From NCBI GenBank assembly GCA_949752745.1, contig OX457026.1, positions 34,463,911-34,527,910 on the forward strand: a stretch of DNA of 64,000 nucleotides. Reading direction: 5' to 3'. The translations under genes and the position numbers were made by a program. The notes under the pieces were generated by a model. It did no database searches, was not told the DNA's origin, and saw nothing but the letters and a program-made list of their open reading frames with translations. The DNA is from Protula sp. h YS-2021. Its lineage: Eukaryota; Annelida; Polychaeta; Sabellida; Serpulidae. This document shows positions 51,072 through 58,925 of the stretch, piece after piece; within the stretch, counting starts at the first letter, position 1; each line of letters begins with the position of its first letter.

Positions 51072-51509
51072 ATGGAGAATCTTGTACTATTCAGCGGTCA
51101 TAAGGACGTTCTTTCAAATATGTTTCCAACACGACTTGAAAAGTATGGACATGTGTTCAACTCAAGTGAAGCTTTGTATCAATATGAGAAAGCAGTGTTT
51201 CATCACCGTCCAGATATTGCTTCAGCCATTGTGTCATCCAGAAATGGATATGAAGCGAAACGTATTGCTAAAGGGATAAAACCATGTCCTTTATGGCATA
51301 CAGTGAAGAGAAGCAAAATGCAAGATGTTTTACAAGTCAAACTGGATCAGTGTGTATTGTTTCGCAATAAGTTGAAAGAATGTAAAGACAAAACTTTAGT
51401 TGAAGCAACGTATGATCATTGGTGGGGAGCTGGTGTGAAACATGTGTCATCTGGATATCCTGGTCAGAATATTATGGGAAAGTTGTTAGAACTATTGTGT
51501 GAGGGTTAG
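51072..51509 (+). CDS. NADAR-domain protein (YbiA/DUF1768-like), 145 aa
   Basis: NADAR enzymes act on N-glycosidic bonds of ADP-ribosyl and related compounds; some bacterial members remove ADP-ribose from DNA. The whole ORF is this domain: GHKDVLSNMFP near residue 9, the SSEALYQYEKA motif with its Glu near 33, a central helix region with basic residues, then LVEATYDHWWGAG near 117-129 and a GQNIMGKLLELL end. All family hallmarks I know are present, and the length is typical for a stand-alone NADAR protein. It lies 15 nt after the spliced gene. Cargo role inferred: countering host ADP-ribosylation of element DNA, or nucleotide metabolism. Confidence 0.85.
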   Translation: MENLVLFSGHKDVLSNMFPTRLEKYGHVFNSSEALYQYEKAVFHHRPDIASAIVSSRNGYEAKRIAKGIKPCPLWHTVKRSKMQDVLQVKLDQCVLFRNKLKECKDKTLVEATYDHWWGAGVKHVSSGYPGQNIMGKLLELLCEG

Positions 51510-51610
51510 AGACTTTTTCATTTGCTTGCCAACCGTCATGGTGTGCAGACGTGTGGACATGTAAATTTGAAGTATGTTTAACTTGTGTTGCATTGATTCA
51601 AGACTGCACA

Positions 51611-51943
51611 ATGGCGGACATGACACTGAGACAATATATTGTGCAAAAAGCTTATTGTGAAGAAATGTTATCAGCTGTAAAAAAGTTTGCATATTTAGTC
51701 TGTCCTGCTTGTCAACATGAAGAGTGTCAAGAACATACTTGTCATTTTGCATCTGTTTATACATATTGGAATGAAGCTAAATATTACATGCATTTAGATA
51801 AAGTGTTAGAGAATGCAAATCAACGTTGTGAGAAATATGGTGTAGATGCTATTACATTGGATGAACTCAGTCATTGGTTAGTGTTCATTGAAGACCAATG
51901 GTCTCCAGTTATTCATACCATTGTATCTATACTTGATTTGTAA
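51611..51943 (+). CDS. Small Cys-containing Polinton protein, unknown (110 aa)
   Basis: Start MADMTLRQYIV at 51611; the open frame has only non-ATG codons upstream. It has a CPACQHEECQEHTCH cluster (residues about 32-46) that could bind zinc. The rest is helical and ends in a hydrophobic ISILDL. A TATA-like ttataaaataaaag for the next gene begins 54 nt after its stop. I recognise no family. Confidence 0.55.
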   Translation: MADMTLRQYIVQKAYCEEMLSAVKKFAYLVCPACQHEECQEHTCHFASVYTYWNEAKYYMHLDKVLENANQRCEKYGVDAITLDELSHWLVFIEDQWSPVIHTIVSILDL

Positions 51944-51997
51944 AAAAAACTTGTTAGTTAAGTTATAAATGCATGTTAGTTAAGTGATGTTGGTTGA

Positions 51998-52006
51998 GTT
52001 ATAAAA
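51998..52006 (+). promoter_or_regulatory. TATA-like box upstream of the integrase array
   Basis: ttataaaat in the context gagttataaaataaaagc, about 50 nt before the integrase ATG at 52051. It is the only TATA-like element I see for the long overlapping gene array that follows. Confidence 0.45.
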
Positions 52007-52050
52007 TAAAAGCTGTTCTGTTGAGAAGGTGGTTTTCATTCGGTGTGACC

Positions 52051-53157
52051 ATGTCGACGTGGAAAGACTACTTGACCAATATTTACTTCAAACCTGGACA
52101 GCCTGGAGCATTTGCTGGTCCTTACAAACTGTATCACATCTTACGAAAACATAATCAACCAGTCACACAGTCACAAGTGAAGAAATGGTTGCAGGATCAA
52201 GATGCTTTTAGTTTACTCCAACCTGTCAAATACAGGTTCAAAAGACAACGTGTCATTACACGTGGTATTGATGACATGTGGGATATTGATTTGGCTGATA
52301 TGGGAAACATAGCTCTCTATAATGATGACATACGCTTTTTACTCATTGTCATTGATGTGTTTTCCAAATATGTCTGGGTACAGCCAATACCTAATAAATC
52401 ACATACCAGCGTCATACAAGCTTTCCAAAAGATTTTTCATGACACACGACGAAGACCGCGAACTCTAAGGTCTGATAAAGGAACAGAATTTAAAAACAGA
52501 TGGGTAAAAGCATTTTTGAAGAAAGAAGGCATTCATGCTTATACCACAAAGAATGAAACCAAAGCCAACTTTGCTGAAAGAGTCATTCGTACTCTAAAGG
52601 GAATGATGTATCGGTATTTTCTACATAATCAAACTTACCGTTATTTAGACATTCTTCCAGACTTGGTGTACAATTACAACCATAGACCTCATGGTTCTCT
52701 TCCTAATAAATATGCTCCAGCCGAGATTCGTAAAGACAACGAATCAAAAGTGTGGAAGTATATGTATGTCGACAAACTGAAATTGAAACCTAAGAAGAAG
52801 AAGAAGTACAAATTTAACATTGGTGATCATGTTCGCATTTCTCACATTAAATATGTGTTTCAACGGGATTATCACATCAAATGGACGCAAGAAGTCTTCA
52901 TTGTCACACATCGTTGTAAGAAGCAAGGAATACATTTATATCGTGTGAAAGACTTTTTAGACGAAGATATTGATGGTCATTTCTATGAAGAAGAACTGCA
53001 GAAAGTGACCAAAGATATTGAATCTATTTATAGAATTGAAAAAGTCTTGAAAACACGTAAAAGACGAGGAGGAGGTGTGAAAGAATTATTTGTCAAGTGG
53101 TTAGGTTGGCCAAACAAGTTTAACAGTTGGGTGAAAGAAACAGACATTCAACAATGA
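52051..53157 (+). CDS. INT: Polinton integrase (RVE) with C-terminal chromodomain, 368 aa
   Basis: Catalyses insertion of the element through a DDE/RNase H-fold core. The core spans about residues 70-225. Catalytic positions are Asp80 in MWDIDLADM (Asp78 is an alternative), Asp142 in LRSDKGTEF and Glu176 in KANFAERVIRTLKG, with the fitting 61 and 33 residue spacings. A basic KPKKKKKYKF and an SH3-like segment (about 253-300) follow. The last 44 residues form a chromodomain (YRIEKVL ... ELFVKWLGWP ... SWVKETDI), which may direct insertion to marked chromatin. The start MSTWKDYL was preferred because the longer frame lacks another ATG. The stop overlaps the ATPase start (ATGA). Confidence 0.95.
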   Translation: MSTWKDYLTNIYFKPGQPGAFAGPYKLYHILRKHNQPVTQSQVKKWLQDQDAFSLLQPVKYRFKRQRVITRGIDDMWDIDLADMGNIALYNDDIRFLLIVIDVFSKYVWVQPIPNKSHTSVIQAFQKIFHDTRRRPRTLRSDKGTEFKNRWVKAFLKKEGIHAYTTKNETKANFAERVIRTLKGMMYRYFLHNQTYRYLDILPDLVYNYNHRPHGSLPNKYAPAEIRKDNESKVWKYMYVDKLKLKPKKKKKYKFNIGDHVRISHIKYVFQRDYHIKWTQEVFIVTHRCKKQGIHLYRVKDFLDEDIDGHFYEEELQKVTKDIESIYRIEKVLKTRKRRGGGVKELFVKWLGWPNKFNSWVKETDIQQ

Positions 53158-53813
53158 AGCATCCATTTACATGTTTAGTCTCTGGACCTACAGGCAGTGG
53201 CAAAACGTCTCTGGTGAAGGAAATTCTAGAACAAAAGTTGATTAAACCCTCTCCAAAAAGCATTTTATGGCTCTATGCAGCAGATCAGCCTTTGTACAAG
53301 GGAATGAAAGGCGTGGAATTTTACCAAGGCATTCCAGATGACATTGAAGAGCGTTTTAACCCGAAGAAACCAAACTTACTTATCATTGATGACTTAATGA
53401 CGAAATGCCATAGTGATGAGCGTATGACACGTCTCTTTAGTGTTGGCAGCAGTCATCAAAATCTAAGCATTATTTTTATTGTGCATAATTTATTCCATCA
53501 TGGGAAAGAGATGCGAAATATTAGTTTGAATACACATTATATCATTCTGTTTAAAAATCCGAGAGACAGTCAACAAATTAGTACATTGGCGCGGCAAATG
53601 TATCCTAGAAGATCTCAATTTCTCATAGAAGCCTATCAAGATGCTACTAGCAAACCTCATGGTTATTTATTCATTGATTTAAAACCAAAGACAAATGATC
53701 AACTACGTATTCGTACAGGCATTTTACCAAAAGATACACATTATGTATATATTGATAAAGCAGTGTATGAACAAGAACCAAGTCATTTAACCATTCGCAG
53801 TCAAGATGTCTAA
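53154..53813 (+). CDS. ATP: FtsK/HerA-type genome packaging ATPase, 219 aa
   Basis: Motor thought to pump DNA into the capsid. It has Walker A GPTGSGKT (residues 11-18) right after the N-terminus and Walker B LLIIDD (75-80). Downstream, IIFIVHNLF corresponds to the sensor strand of this ATPase class. Length is typical for Polinton ATPases. The ATG overlaps the integrase stop by the sequence ATGA, and its own stop overlaps the next start by 8 nt. Confidence 0.93.
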   Translation: MKHPFTCLVSGPTGSGKTSLVKEILEQKLIKPSPKSILWLYAADQPLYKGMKGVEFYQGIPDDIEERFNPKKPNLLIIDDLMTKCHSDERMTRLFSVGSSHQNLSIIFIVHNLFHHGKEMRNISLNTHYIILFKNPRDSQQISTLARQMYPRRSQFLIEAYQDATSKPHGYLFIDLKPKTNDQLRIRTGILPKDTHYVYIDKAVYEQEPSHLTIRSQDV

Positions 53814-54132
53814 ACGTATTCGAGCGAACCAGCCGTTTCTTCATTTGCTTGCACGCAGTGGGCCTAAACGACGTAAATCCTTGCTACAGCAAGCTACAAA
53901 GGAGGAATTAACAAGCTTGTTTGAAATTTGTTTGAATATATTGCAAGGACATTTACCCTTAAGCTCAAAACGGTTTAAGGAATTTAAACGTGAACGTCAT
54001 ACGCTACGTACTCTAGCAGATAAGAAGATATCCCTTCGACGAAAAAAGAAGTTGATTAATCAGAAAGGAGGATTCATTGGAGTTATTGCTAGATTGGCAT
54101 TGCCCTTGTTAGCCAAACTGCTGTTAAAATGA
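53806..54132 (+). CDS. Small basic Polinton protein with hydrophobic C-terminus (108 aa)
   Basis: Strongly basic (RANQPFLHLL, SGPKRRKSLL, KKISLRRKKKL) with a final GGFIGVIARLALPLLAKLLLK amphipathic/hydrophobic stretch. A protein of this plan between the ATPase and capsid genes recurs in Polintons and adintoviruses. A role as DNA-condensing core protein or membrane-active peptide is inferred from composition only. It is linked to both neighbours by start-stop overlaps. Confidence 0.7.
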   Translation: MSKRIRANQPFLHLLARSGPKRRKSLLQQATKEELTSLFEICLNILQGHLPLSSKRFKEFKRERHTLRTLADKKISLRRKKKLINQKGGFIGVIARLALPLLAKLLLK

Positions 54133-54710
54133 AACATACGATGAAAATGGTTCTCATTCCTGAATATGAATATAAAATGTTGCTAGAAAAGAAGGGAAAA
54201 CATGGTGAAATCAAAACGAAAGTGAATAAACTTTTACGTGGGAAACGAACACGTGAAAAGGCTATAGAAATGTCTCAACTTCTTGGCCGTCATTTACGAA
54301 CAAGTCAGTCTAGACAGCAAAAGCCCTCATCATCATCATCACCACCTGAAAAGCCAGAAAAGCTAGTGTTAAGTCATTTTCAACCTATCTATCATGGAAA
54401 AATAACACAACTTTTAGCCGAACTGAAGAAATATGGTACAACATGGTCAGAGAAGAATGAACTTGTGTTGAAAACGGGCGATATTATAGCAAATTCCAAC
54501 ATGGTTGATTTGATGAAAGAAGCATTGGTGGCGACAAGAAGAAAAGAACGAGTCAAACCACCACATGGTTGGCATCCATTTATCCAGGAAATTGTAGATG
54601 CGAATATTCCAAAAACAATGTTTAGTAAAAAGACCACTCGTGACGACATTACAACAGAAATGAAACAACGTCAACAAAGACAGTTTCCTGAAGGATGGGA
54701 AAATTTTTAA
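54129..54710 (+). CDS. Polinton structural-array protein, unknown (193 aa)
   Basis: Opens with MKHTMKMVLIPEYEYKMLLE and a basic helix region. A Ser/Pro linker (SSSSSPPEKPEK) follows near residue 75, then a second domain from VLSHFQ. Proteins starting with this 'valine-leucine-isoleucine-proline-glutamate' pattern followed by a linker are common at this place in Polintons, but their function is not established. The ATG overlaps the preceding stop (ATGA). The stop overlaps the next start by 16 nt. Confidence 0.65.
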   Translation: MKHTMKMVLIPEYEYKMLLEKKGKHGEIKTKVNKLLRGKRTREKAIEMSQLLGRHLRTSQSRQQKPSSSSSPPEKPEKLVLSHFQPIYHGKITQLLAELKKYGTTWSEKNELVLKTGDIIANSNMVDLMKEALVATRRKERVKPPHGWHPFIQEIVDANIPKTMFSKKTTRDDITTEMKQRQQRQFPEGWENF

Positions 54711-54904
54711 CATGGCTGAAAGAGCTATGTTGTTGTTGCCAAGAAGATAAACCAACTATTCCTGTGAAAATAAGATGTACAAGCGCGTGTTGTGAAGGAG
54801 AAATAAAAGACCATGTGAATGAGGATGAGATTTGGCATACTTGGTCGAATGGCGCGCGCTATCGTGAAGTATATAGACAACGTCAACGCACCTATACCAT
54901 TTAG
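54695..54904 (+). CDS. Small Cys-rich, possibly lipidated protein (69 aa)
   Basis: Begins MGKFLTWLKELCCCC. Gly2 followed by a helix and four consecutive Cys suggests N-myristoylation plus palmitoylation; this is inference. A second Cys cluster (CTSACC) follows and the C-terminus is basic and hydrophilic. It overlaps the preceding gene by 16 nt and ends 12 nt before the penton gene. The family is unknown. Confidence 0.6.
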   Translation: MGKFLTWLKELCCCCQEDKPTIPVKIRCTSACCEGEIKDHVNEDEIWHTWSNGARYREVYRQRQRTYTI

Positions 54905-54916
54905 TTCCCATCCATC

Positions 54917-55675
54917 ATGGAGTCGACAAGCTTTTACATTACTTTGCCTAGCAATGCGAGTATGACCTATTATCCCAACAACAAGGCTTCGAATTATCAA
55001 ATTCGTATGCCTCGAACCATATATCTGAATGGAAAATATGAAGTGGCTTTAGCTGAAATTCAATATCCACATACATGGACAACGATGAGACAGGGCATGG
55101 ACTATTCTATTCAGTATCGACAAGAACTATTCGATGATCCTATTCTTAGCACTCTCGATATTCCTTATGGGTACTATAGAACCATACAAGAACTATGTGA
55201 GGCAGTCAATGAAGAAGCGACTAATGCTCTGAAACTTACAGAAGCTATTCGACTAAAGTATGATAAAATTAGACGACGTGTGTTTCTATTTCTCGATTAT
55301 GGTTATGAAGTGTCTTTTTCCACTGGATTAGCTGAGATTTTAGGATTTATCCCAGATCAATGGTATACTGAAACATGTACAGCTGAACATAAAGCGGATG
55401 TGAAACAGGGGTTTTATACACTGTATGTGTATTGTAGCATTTGTGAACCACAAGTTGTTGGTGATTATTATGTGCCTTTGCTACGTTCTGTTGGCATACA
55501 AGGCCATGATGGTGACATTATCATGAAAACGTACGGCGAACCGCATTATGTTCCTGTAAACACGTCCAAATTTGACGTGATAGAAATGAATATTAAGGAC
55601 GACACAGGCTATAATGTTCCATTTCAAACTGGAAAGGTGATCTGTAAACTTCATTTTCGACCAAAAGCAATATGA
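54917..55675 (+). CDS. Penton / minor capsid protein (single jelly-roll), 252 aa
   Basis: Forms the vertex capsomers in Polinton-type capsids. The N-terminus (FYITLPSNASMTYYPNN, then MPRTIYLNGKYEVALAEIQYP) is the family's typical opening. The rest is beta-rich, with paired strands such as RRRVFLFLDYGYEVSFS and YTLYVYCSICEPQVVGDYYVPLL. Length fits. The stop overlaps the next start (ATGA). Confidence 0.88.
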   Translation: MESTSFYITLPSNASMTYYPNNKASNYQIRMPRTIYLNGKYEVALAEIQYPHTWTTMRQGMDYSIQYRQELFDDPILSTLDIPYGYYRTIQELCEAVNEEATNALKLTEAIRLKYDKIRRRVFLFLDYGYEVSFSTGLAEILGFIPDQWYTETCTAEHKADVKQGFYTLYVYCSICEPQVVGDYYVPLLRSVGIQGHDGDIIMKTYGEPHYVPVNTSKFDVIEMNIKDDTGYNVPFQTGKVICKLHFRPKAI

Positions 55676-56013
55676 AAGCTTATACACACGATCCGTCTGC
55701 ATATCGCAACCATTTTCTTCGTCAAGTGGGCGGGGAATTACCAGGATTCAAAGGAGCGCGAATCCAGTATGGCGATGGTATTGGTTCCATACTGGGATCA
55801 TTGGCTCGCAAAGCTATTCCACTACTTAAGGCTGGGGCTAAGATCGTTGCGCCACATCTTAAGAAGGCTGCAAAGAATGTCGCGAAAGATGTGACGGGTC
55901 GAGTAGCAGAACGTGTGTTTGGTGAACAAAAGCGTATGCAACCGACGAAACGTGCCAGAAGACGAAAAACAGCCAGACGGATAACATCAAAATATCGCAA
56001 AGATATTTTTTGA
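55672..56013 (+). CDS. pVI-like membrane-active/core protein (113 aa)
   Basis: Near residue 35 a Gly-rich GDGIGSILGSLARKAIPLL leads into an amphipathic Ala/Lys helix (LKAGAKIVAPHLKKAAKNV), followed by a very basic tail (KRARRRKTARR). The layout resembles adenovirus minor proteins that disrupt membranes and bind DNA; such a gene normally sits next to the major capsid gene in Polintons. Assignment by architecture, not by sequence identity. It ends 4 nt before the major capsid start. Confidence 0.7.
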   Translation: MKAYTHDPSAYRNHFLRQVGGELPGFKGARIQYGDGIGSILGSLARKAIPLLKAGAKIVAPHLKKAAKNVAKDVTGRVAERVFGEQKRMQPTKRARRRKTARRITSKYRKDIF

Positions 56014-56017
56014 AATC

Positions 56018-57391
56018 ATGTCTCTCATTCATAATCATTCGTGTGAATGTAGTCTTTCTCCATTGGAATGGTTTCACGTACCACCAACGCAAACTGCTGT
56101 AGAGAAAAGTTATAATGTTGACTATCAACCACTTACAAGCATTAGAGAAGGCGCTCCAATAGAATTCTACATTCCTGCGAGTACAGAAGAATATCTGGAT
56201 TTAAAGAACAGCAAACTTCATATTGTATGTCGCATTCTAAAGGCTGATGGAACAGCGTGTGGCGCAGATGATAATGTCTCTTGCATCAATGATGTGTTTA
56301 ATGGGTTATGGTCTAATATTGAATTGTTTCTGAATGATCGTTTGGTTTCGCATAGCAACAATACTCATGGTTATACCAGCATTATCTCTCATCTCATCCA
56401 TGATTCGGAAGAAAGTCTGCATTCTGAGCGCTCTATGCGTCTCATGTACAAGGATACTGCTGGGTCAATGAATAGTCATGAGGTGAAAAGACCTAATCAT
56501 GAACAATATGTATCCGGGTTTCATGTCAATGCCGACGGTGGTGACTTGGCTGAGCAAGGCAATAATGGCTTACATCATCGTTATTTGCATACTCGTCTTA
56601 GCCGTGATGTTATGCTCGCAGGTGGTTTAAGGATAGATTTGTTTGAGCAGGATCGTTATCTTCCGAATGGCATCAGTTTGAAATTGCGTTTCCATAGACA
56701 AAAAGATGACTATGTATTGATGGCTGTAAATAATACCTATAAGGTAGAAGTGAAAGAGGCATTTTTAACCATTCGCAAAGTGAGGGTGAGTCCAGGTATT
56801 CAGTTAGGACATGCAGATGCATTGATGAAAAGTCCTGCCAAGATCATCATCACTAGAAAAGAATGTAAAGTCTTGGCCATTCCAGCAGGATTTCAGTCTT
56901 TTGTGAAAGATAACATCTTTTTGGGTCAATTACCAAATCGTATTGTCATTGGTCTGGTTCATAATGAAGCTTTTGGTGGATCAGTATTGAGGAATCCATA
57001 CAATTTTGATCATTTTAATCTGGACTATATGCAACTGTACACGGATGGTGAACCAGTTCTATCCAAACCTCTCAAGCTTGACATTACACAGAACAAATAC
57101 CTGAACGCTTTTGAAACGCTTTACAAATCGTTTGATCGGTTGAATGGTGAGAAAAGTTCCATTATAAAACGGGAAGATTGGCCTAGAGGTTATGCTTTAT
57201 TTTCGTTTGACTTAACACCGGATTATGATGGTGATGATCATTTCCCCCTGATCAAGCATGGGAATTTGCGGCTAGAAATGAACTTTGCTAGGGCTTTGCA
57301 ACCTACAATCAATGTCATTGTCTATGCTGAATTTGACAACATTATTGAGATCAGTGCCAATCGCAGCATCCAATTCGACTACCAGTCATGA
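56018..57391 (+). CDS. MCP: Major capsid protein (double jelly-roll), 457 aa
   Basis: Builds the hexons of the icosahedral shell. Characteristic N-terminal segment LEWFHVPPTQTAVEKS, then REGAPIEFYIPASTEEYLDL and the conserved strands NGLWSNIELFLNDRLVS. The second jelly-roll includes RKVRVSPGI and a long beta region through YALFSFDLTPDYDGDDHFPL to a final INVIVYAEFDNIIEI strand. Full length and no breaks. The stop overlaps the protease start (ATGA). Confidence 0.93.
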   Translation: MSLIHNHSCECSLSPLEWFHVPPTQTAVEKSYNVDYQPLTSIREGAPIEFYIPASTEEYLDLKNSKLHIVCRILKADGTACGADDNVSCINDVFNGLWSNIELFLNDRLVSHSNNTHGYTSIISHLIHDSEESLHSERSMRLMYKDTAGSMNSHEVKRPNHEQYVSGFHVNADGGDLAEQGNNGLHHRYLHTRLSRDVMLAGGLRIDLFEQDRYLPNGISLKLRFHRQKDDYVLMAVNNTYKVEVKEAFLTIRKVRVSPGIQLGHADALMKSPAKIIITRKECKVLAIPAGFQSFVKDNIFLGQLPNRIVIGLVHNEAFGGSVLRNPYNFDHFNLDYMQLYTDGEPVLSKPLKLDITQNKYLNAFETLYKSFDRLNGEKSSIIKREDWPRGYALFSFDLTPDYDGDDHFPLIKHGNLRLEMNFARALQPTINVIVYAEFDNIIEISANRSIQFDYQS

Positions 57392-57825
57392 ACACGAAGC
57401 AGATTGATGCCATATTGAGTCATGATGTCATGACCAAAGACTTGTTTCAAGGCGTGTTTGCCATGGACCAGTTACCGTCTTTACAACGCGGCGCCTATGT
57501 GATCAACACAGACGATCAAGATGAACCAGGAGAACATTGGGTGGCAGTGTATTATGATAAAGACCCTGTGGAATATTTTGACTCTTATGGACTGTTCCCT
57601 CTCGATGATCGTTTAGACATGTTTTTAAGAAATGACTATATGTATAATTCTATCTCATTACAAACGCCAATATCATCGTCATGTGGTTTTTATTGTGTCT
57701 ATTATATATTGCATAGAGCTCGAGGTCAGAGTATGTTTGATATTGTGAATATATTAAAAAGAAAGGATGGTGATTTTATTGTAAAGGATTTTGTATATAG
57801 ACATTATAAACCATTGTTTTATTAA
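57388..57825 (+). CDS. PRO: Adenain-like cysteine protease, 145 aa
   Basis: Matures virion proteins. Catalytic triad visible with correct order and spacing: His50 in GEHWVAVYYD, Asp65 in YFDSYG, Gln92 (oxyanion hole) in LQTPISSSCGFYC and Cys99 in SCGFYC. Length is at the short end for the family. Last gene of the rightward array; the polyadenylation signal follows at 57941. Confidence 0.93.
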   Translation: MNTKQIDAILSHDVMTKDLFQGVFAMDQLPSLQRGAYVINTDDQDEPGEHWVAVYYDKDPVEYFDSYGLFPLDDRLDMFLRNDYMYNSISLQTPISSSCGFYCVYYILHRARGQSMFDIVNILKRKDGDFIVKDFVYRHYKPLFY

Positions 57826-57940
57826 TGTTGTTGTTGTTATATTAGTTAAGTTGTTGTTGTTATATTAGTTAAGTTGTTGTTGTTGTTATATTAGTTAAGT
57901 TGTTGTTGTTGTTATATTAGTTAAGTTGTTGTTGTTGTTA
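57826..57940. repeat. Tandem repeat after the protease gene
   Basis: About five copies of a 23-26 bp unit ttgttgttgttatattagttaag. A related gttagttaag word follows the 51943 stop. Confidence 0.9.
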
Positions 57941-57946
57941 AATAAA
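57941..57946 (+). terminator. Polyadenylation signal of the rightward array
   Basis: AATAAA 116 nt past the protease stop. I see no other convincing polyadenylation signal after the integrase start, so one signal may serve the whole array. Confidence 0.65.
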
Positions 57947-57959
57947 ACAAATCAAGTTT

Positions 57960-58243
57960 CAAACAACTGTCTTGTTTATTGTGTTGTACATACGTTTATT
58001 TACAAATTCTTAACTACAAACACTATTTACAAAGTTTACAAACACTATTTACAAAGTTTACAAACACTATTTACAAAGTTTACAAACACTATTTACAAAC
58101 TCTTAACTACAAACGCTATTTACACTATTTACAAATTCTTAACTACAAATTCTATTTACACTATTTACAAACTTTTATTTACACTATTTACACTATTTAC
58201 AAAATTCTTTACTATAAACTCTTAACTACAAAGTCTATTTACA
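57960..58243. repeat. AT-rich tandem repeat between convergent blocks
   Basis: Repeats of 21-bp tttacaaacactatttacaaag (four copies from about 58010), then shorter ctatttaca and cttaactacaaa units. Apparent ORFs here start at non-ATG codons and are repeat artefacts. Confidence 0.9.
58174..58179 (-). terminator. Candidate polyadenylation signal of the leftward block
   Basis: AATAAA on the minus strand (gtgtaaataaaag), about 65 nt past the stop of the last leftward gene. A second lies near 57990. Confidence 0.5.
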
Positions 58244-58597
58244 CTATTTACAAACACATTCATTTTTCAATACATTCATCAATGAATACCATTCATTAGA
58301 ATCTAAATTGATATAGGTATCATAGACATTACATCCATGTTTGTAAATGCTATGAAAGCTCACATAACACACATCACCAAACTTTATCACTTTAACAGTT
58401 ACATGTTCAGACAGTTTCAGTTCATATCCTTCTTCTAAGTCAATGTCCATCACACGCATAGGTTGTGTCAGCTCAATGGATTTGGTGCCTCGTGTAAGCC
58501 ATATTTCTGTTTCTTTGAATTCAAGCGTTAGGTTCTTTCCAATCCAATGCTTGTAACAGAGCGTACCATTCCACTGTGTTGAGGGTGATGTAGTCAT
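58244..58597 (-). CDS. PC4-like family protein, leftward block (117-124 aa)
   Basis: ATG at 58597 (MTTSPSTQW), or the upstream ATG at 58618; both overlap the end of the preceding gene in another frame. The C-terminal half (HVTVKVIKFGDVCYVSFHSI, then INLDSNEWYSLMNVL) has the strand-strand-helix pattern with a conserved 'I-x-L ... E-W-x-x-L' that also ends its neighbours. The N-terminal half (IWLTRGTKSIELTQP) may be a second, weaker repeat. Probable ssDNA-binding or transcription role, inferred from the clear PC4-like gene two positions upstream. Confidence 0.6.
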   Translation of the reverse strand: MTTSPSTQWNGTLCYKHWIGKNLTLEFKETEIWLTRGTKSIELTQPMRVMDIDLEEGYELKLSEHVTVKVIKFGDVCYVSFHSIYKHGCNVYDTYINLDSNEWYSLMNVLKNECVCK

Positions 58598-58862
58598 AGT
58601 TTTCTGTAAGCTCGTCATATTGGCGAAATTGTATAAACACGTCTAAGCAGTTCTCAGTCACACGCACTTCTAATTCATTTGAGACTGCTAGGAGAAAGCC
58701 AGGTATCCTGAACTTCTCTAGATGGTCTTTCAACACGGATTGGTCATCAAGTGATAGGACGAGATACTGTCCAAAATGTCTTAGCACAATGTCATCATAT
58801 TCGTTTCTCAGATATGAGAACCCATGCGTAATTGGTTTATATTCCGTTAAAAAGTCTTCCAT
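58521..58862 (-). CDS. PC4-like family protein, leftward block (113 aa)
   Basis: Start MEDFLTEYKPIT at 58862. Strands IVLRHFGQYLVLSLDD and LEVRVTENCLDVFIQF, ending in the ITLNTVEWYALLQALDW helix motif shared with its neighbours. A TATA-like cataaaaaaaa lies about 60 nt upstream, fused to the stop codon of the previous gene. It overlaps the downstream gene by about 77-98 nt. PC4-like fold is inference. Confidence 0.6.
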   Translation of the reverse strand: MEDFLTEYKPITHGFSYLRNEYDDIVLRHFGQYLVLSLDDQSVLKDHLEKFRIPGFLLAVSNELEVRVTENCLDVFIQFRQYDELTENYDYITLNTVEWYALLQALDWKEPNA

Positions 58863-58914
58863 CTCGTTCAACAGTCAGATGAACTATGAGCTGTCTCCTT
58901 GTCTGCAAAGACGT

Positions 58915-58925
58915 TTTTTTTATGC
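58915..58925 (-). promoter_or_regulatory. TATA-like box fused to an upstream stop codon
   Basis: gcataaaaaaa on the minus strand. The TAA at 58922-58920 terminates the preceding gene. The next ATG is at 58862. Weaker match than the other boxes. Confidence 0.4.

Noticed and set aside
57926..58299. Two ORFs rich in Tyr, Lys and Leu between the Polinton blocks
   Set aside because: The 57979 frame starts at TTG, and both lie in AT-rich tandem repeats between convergent genes.
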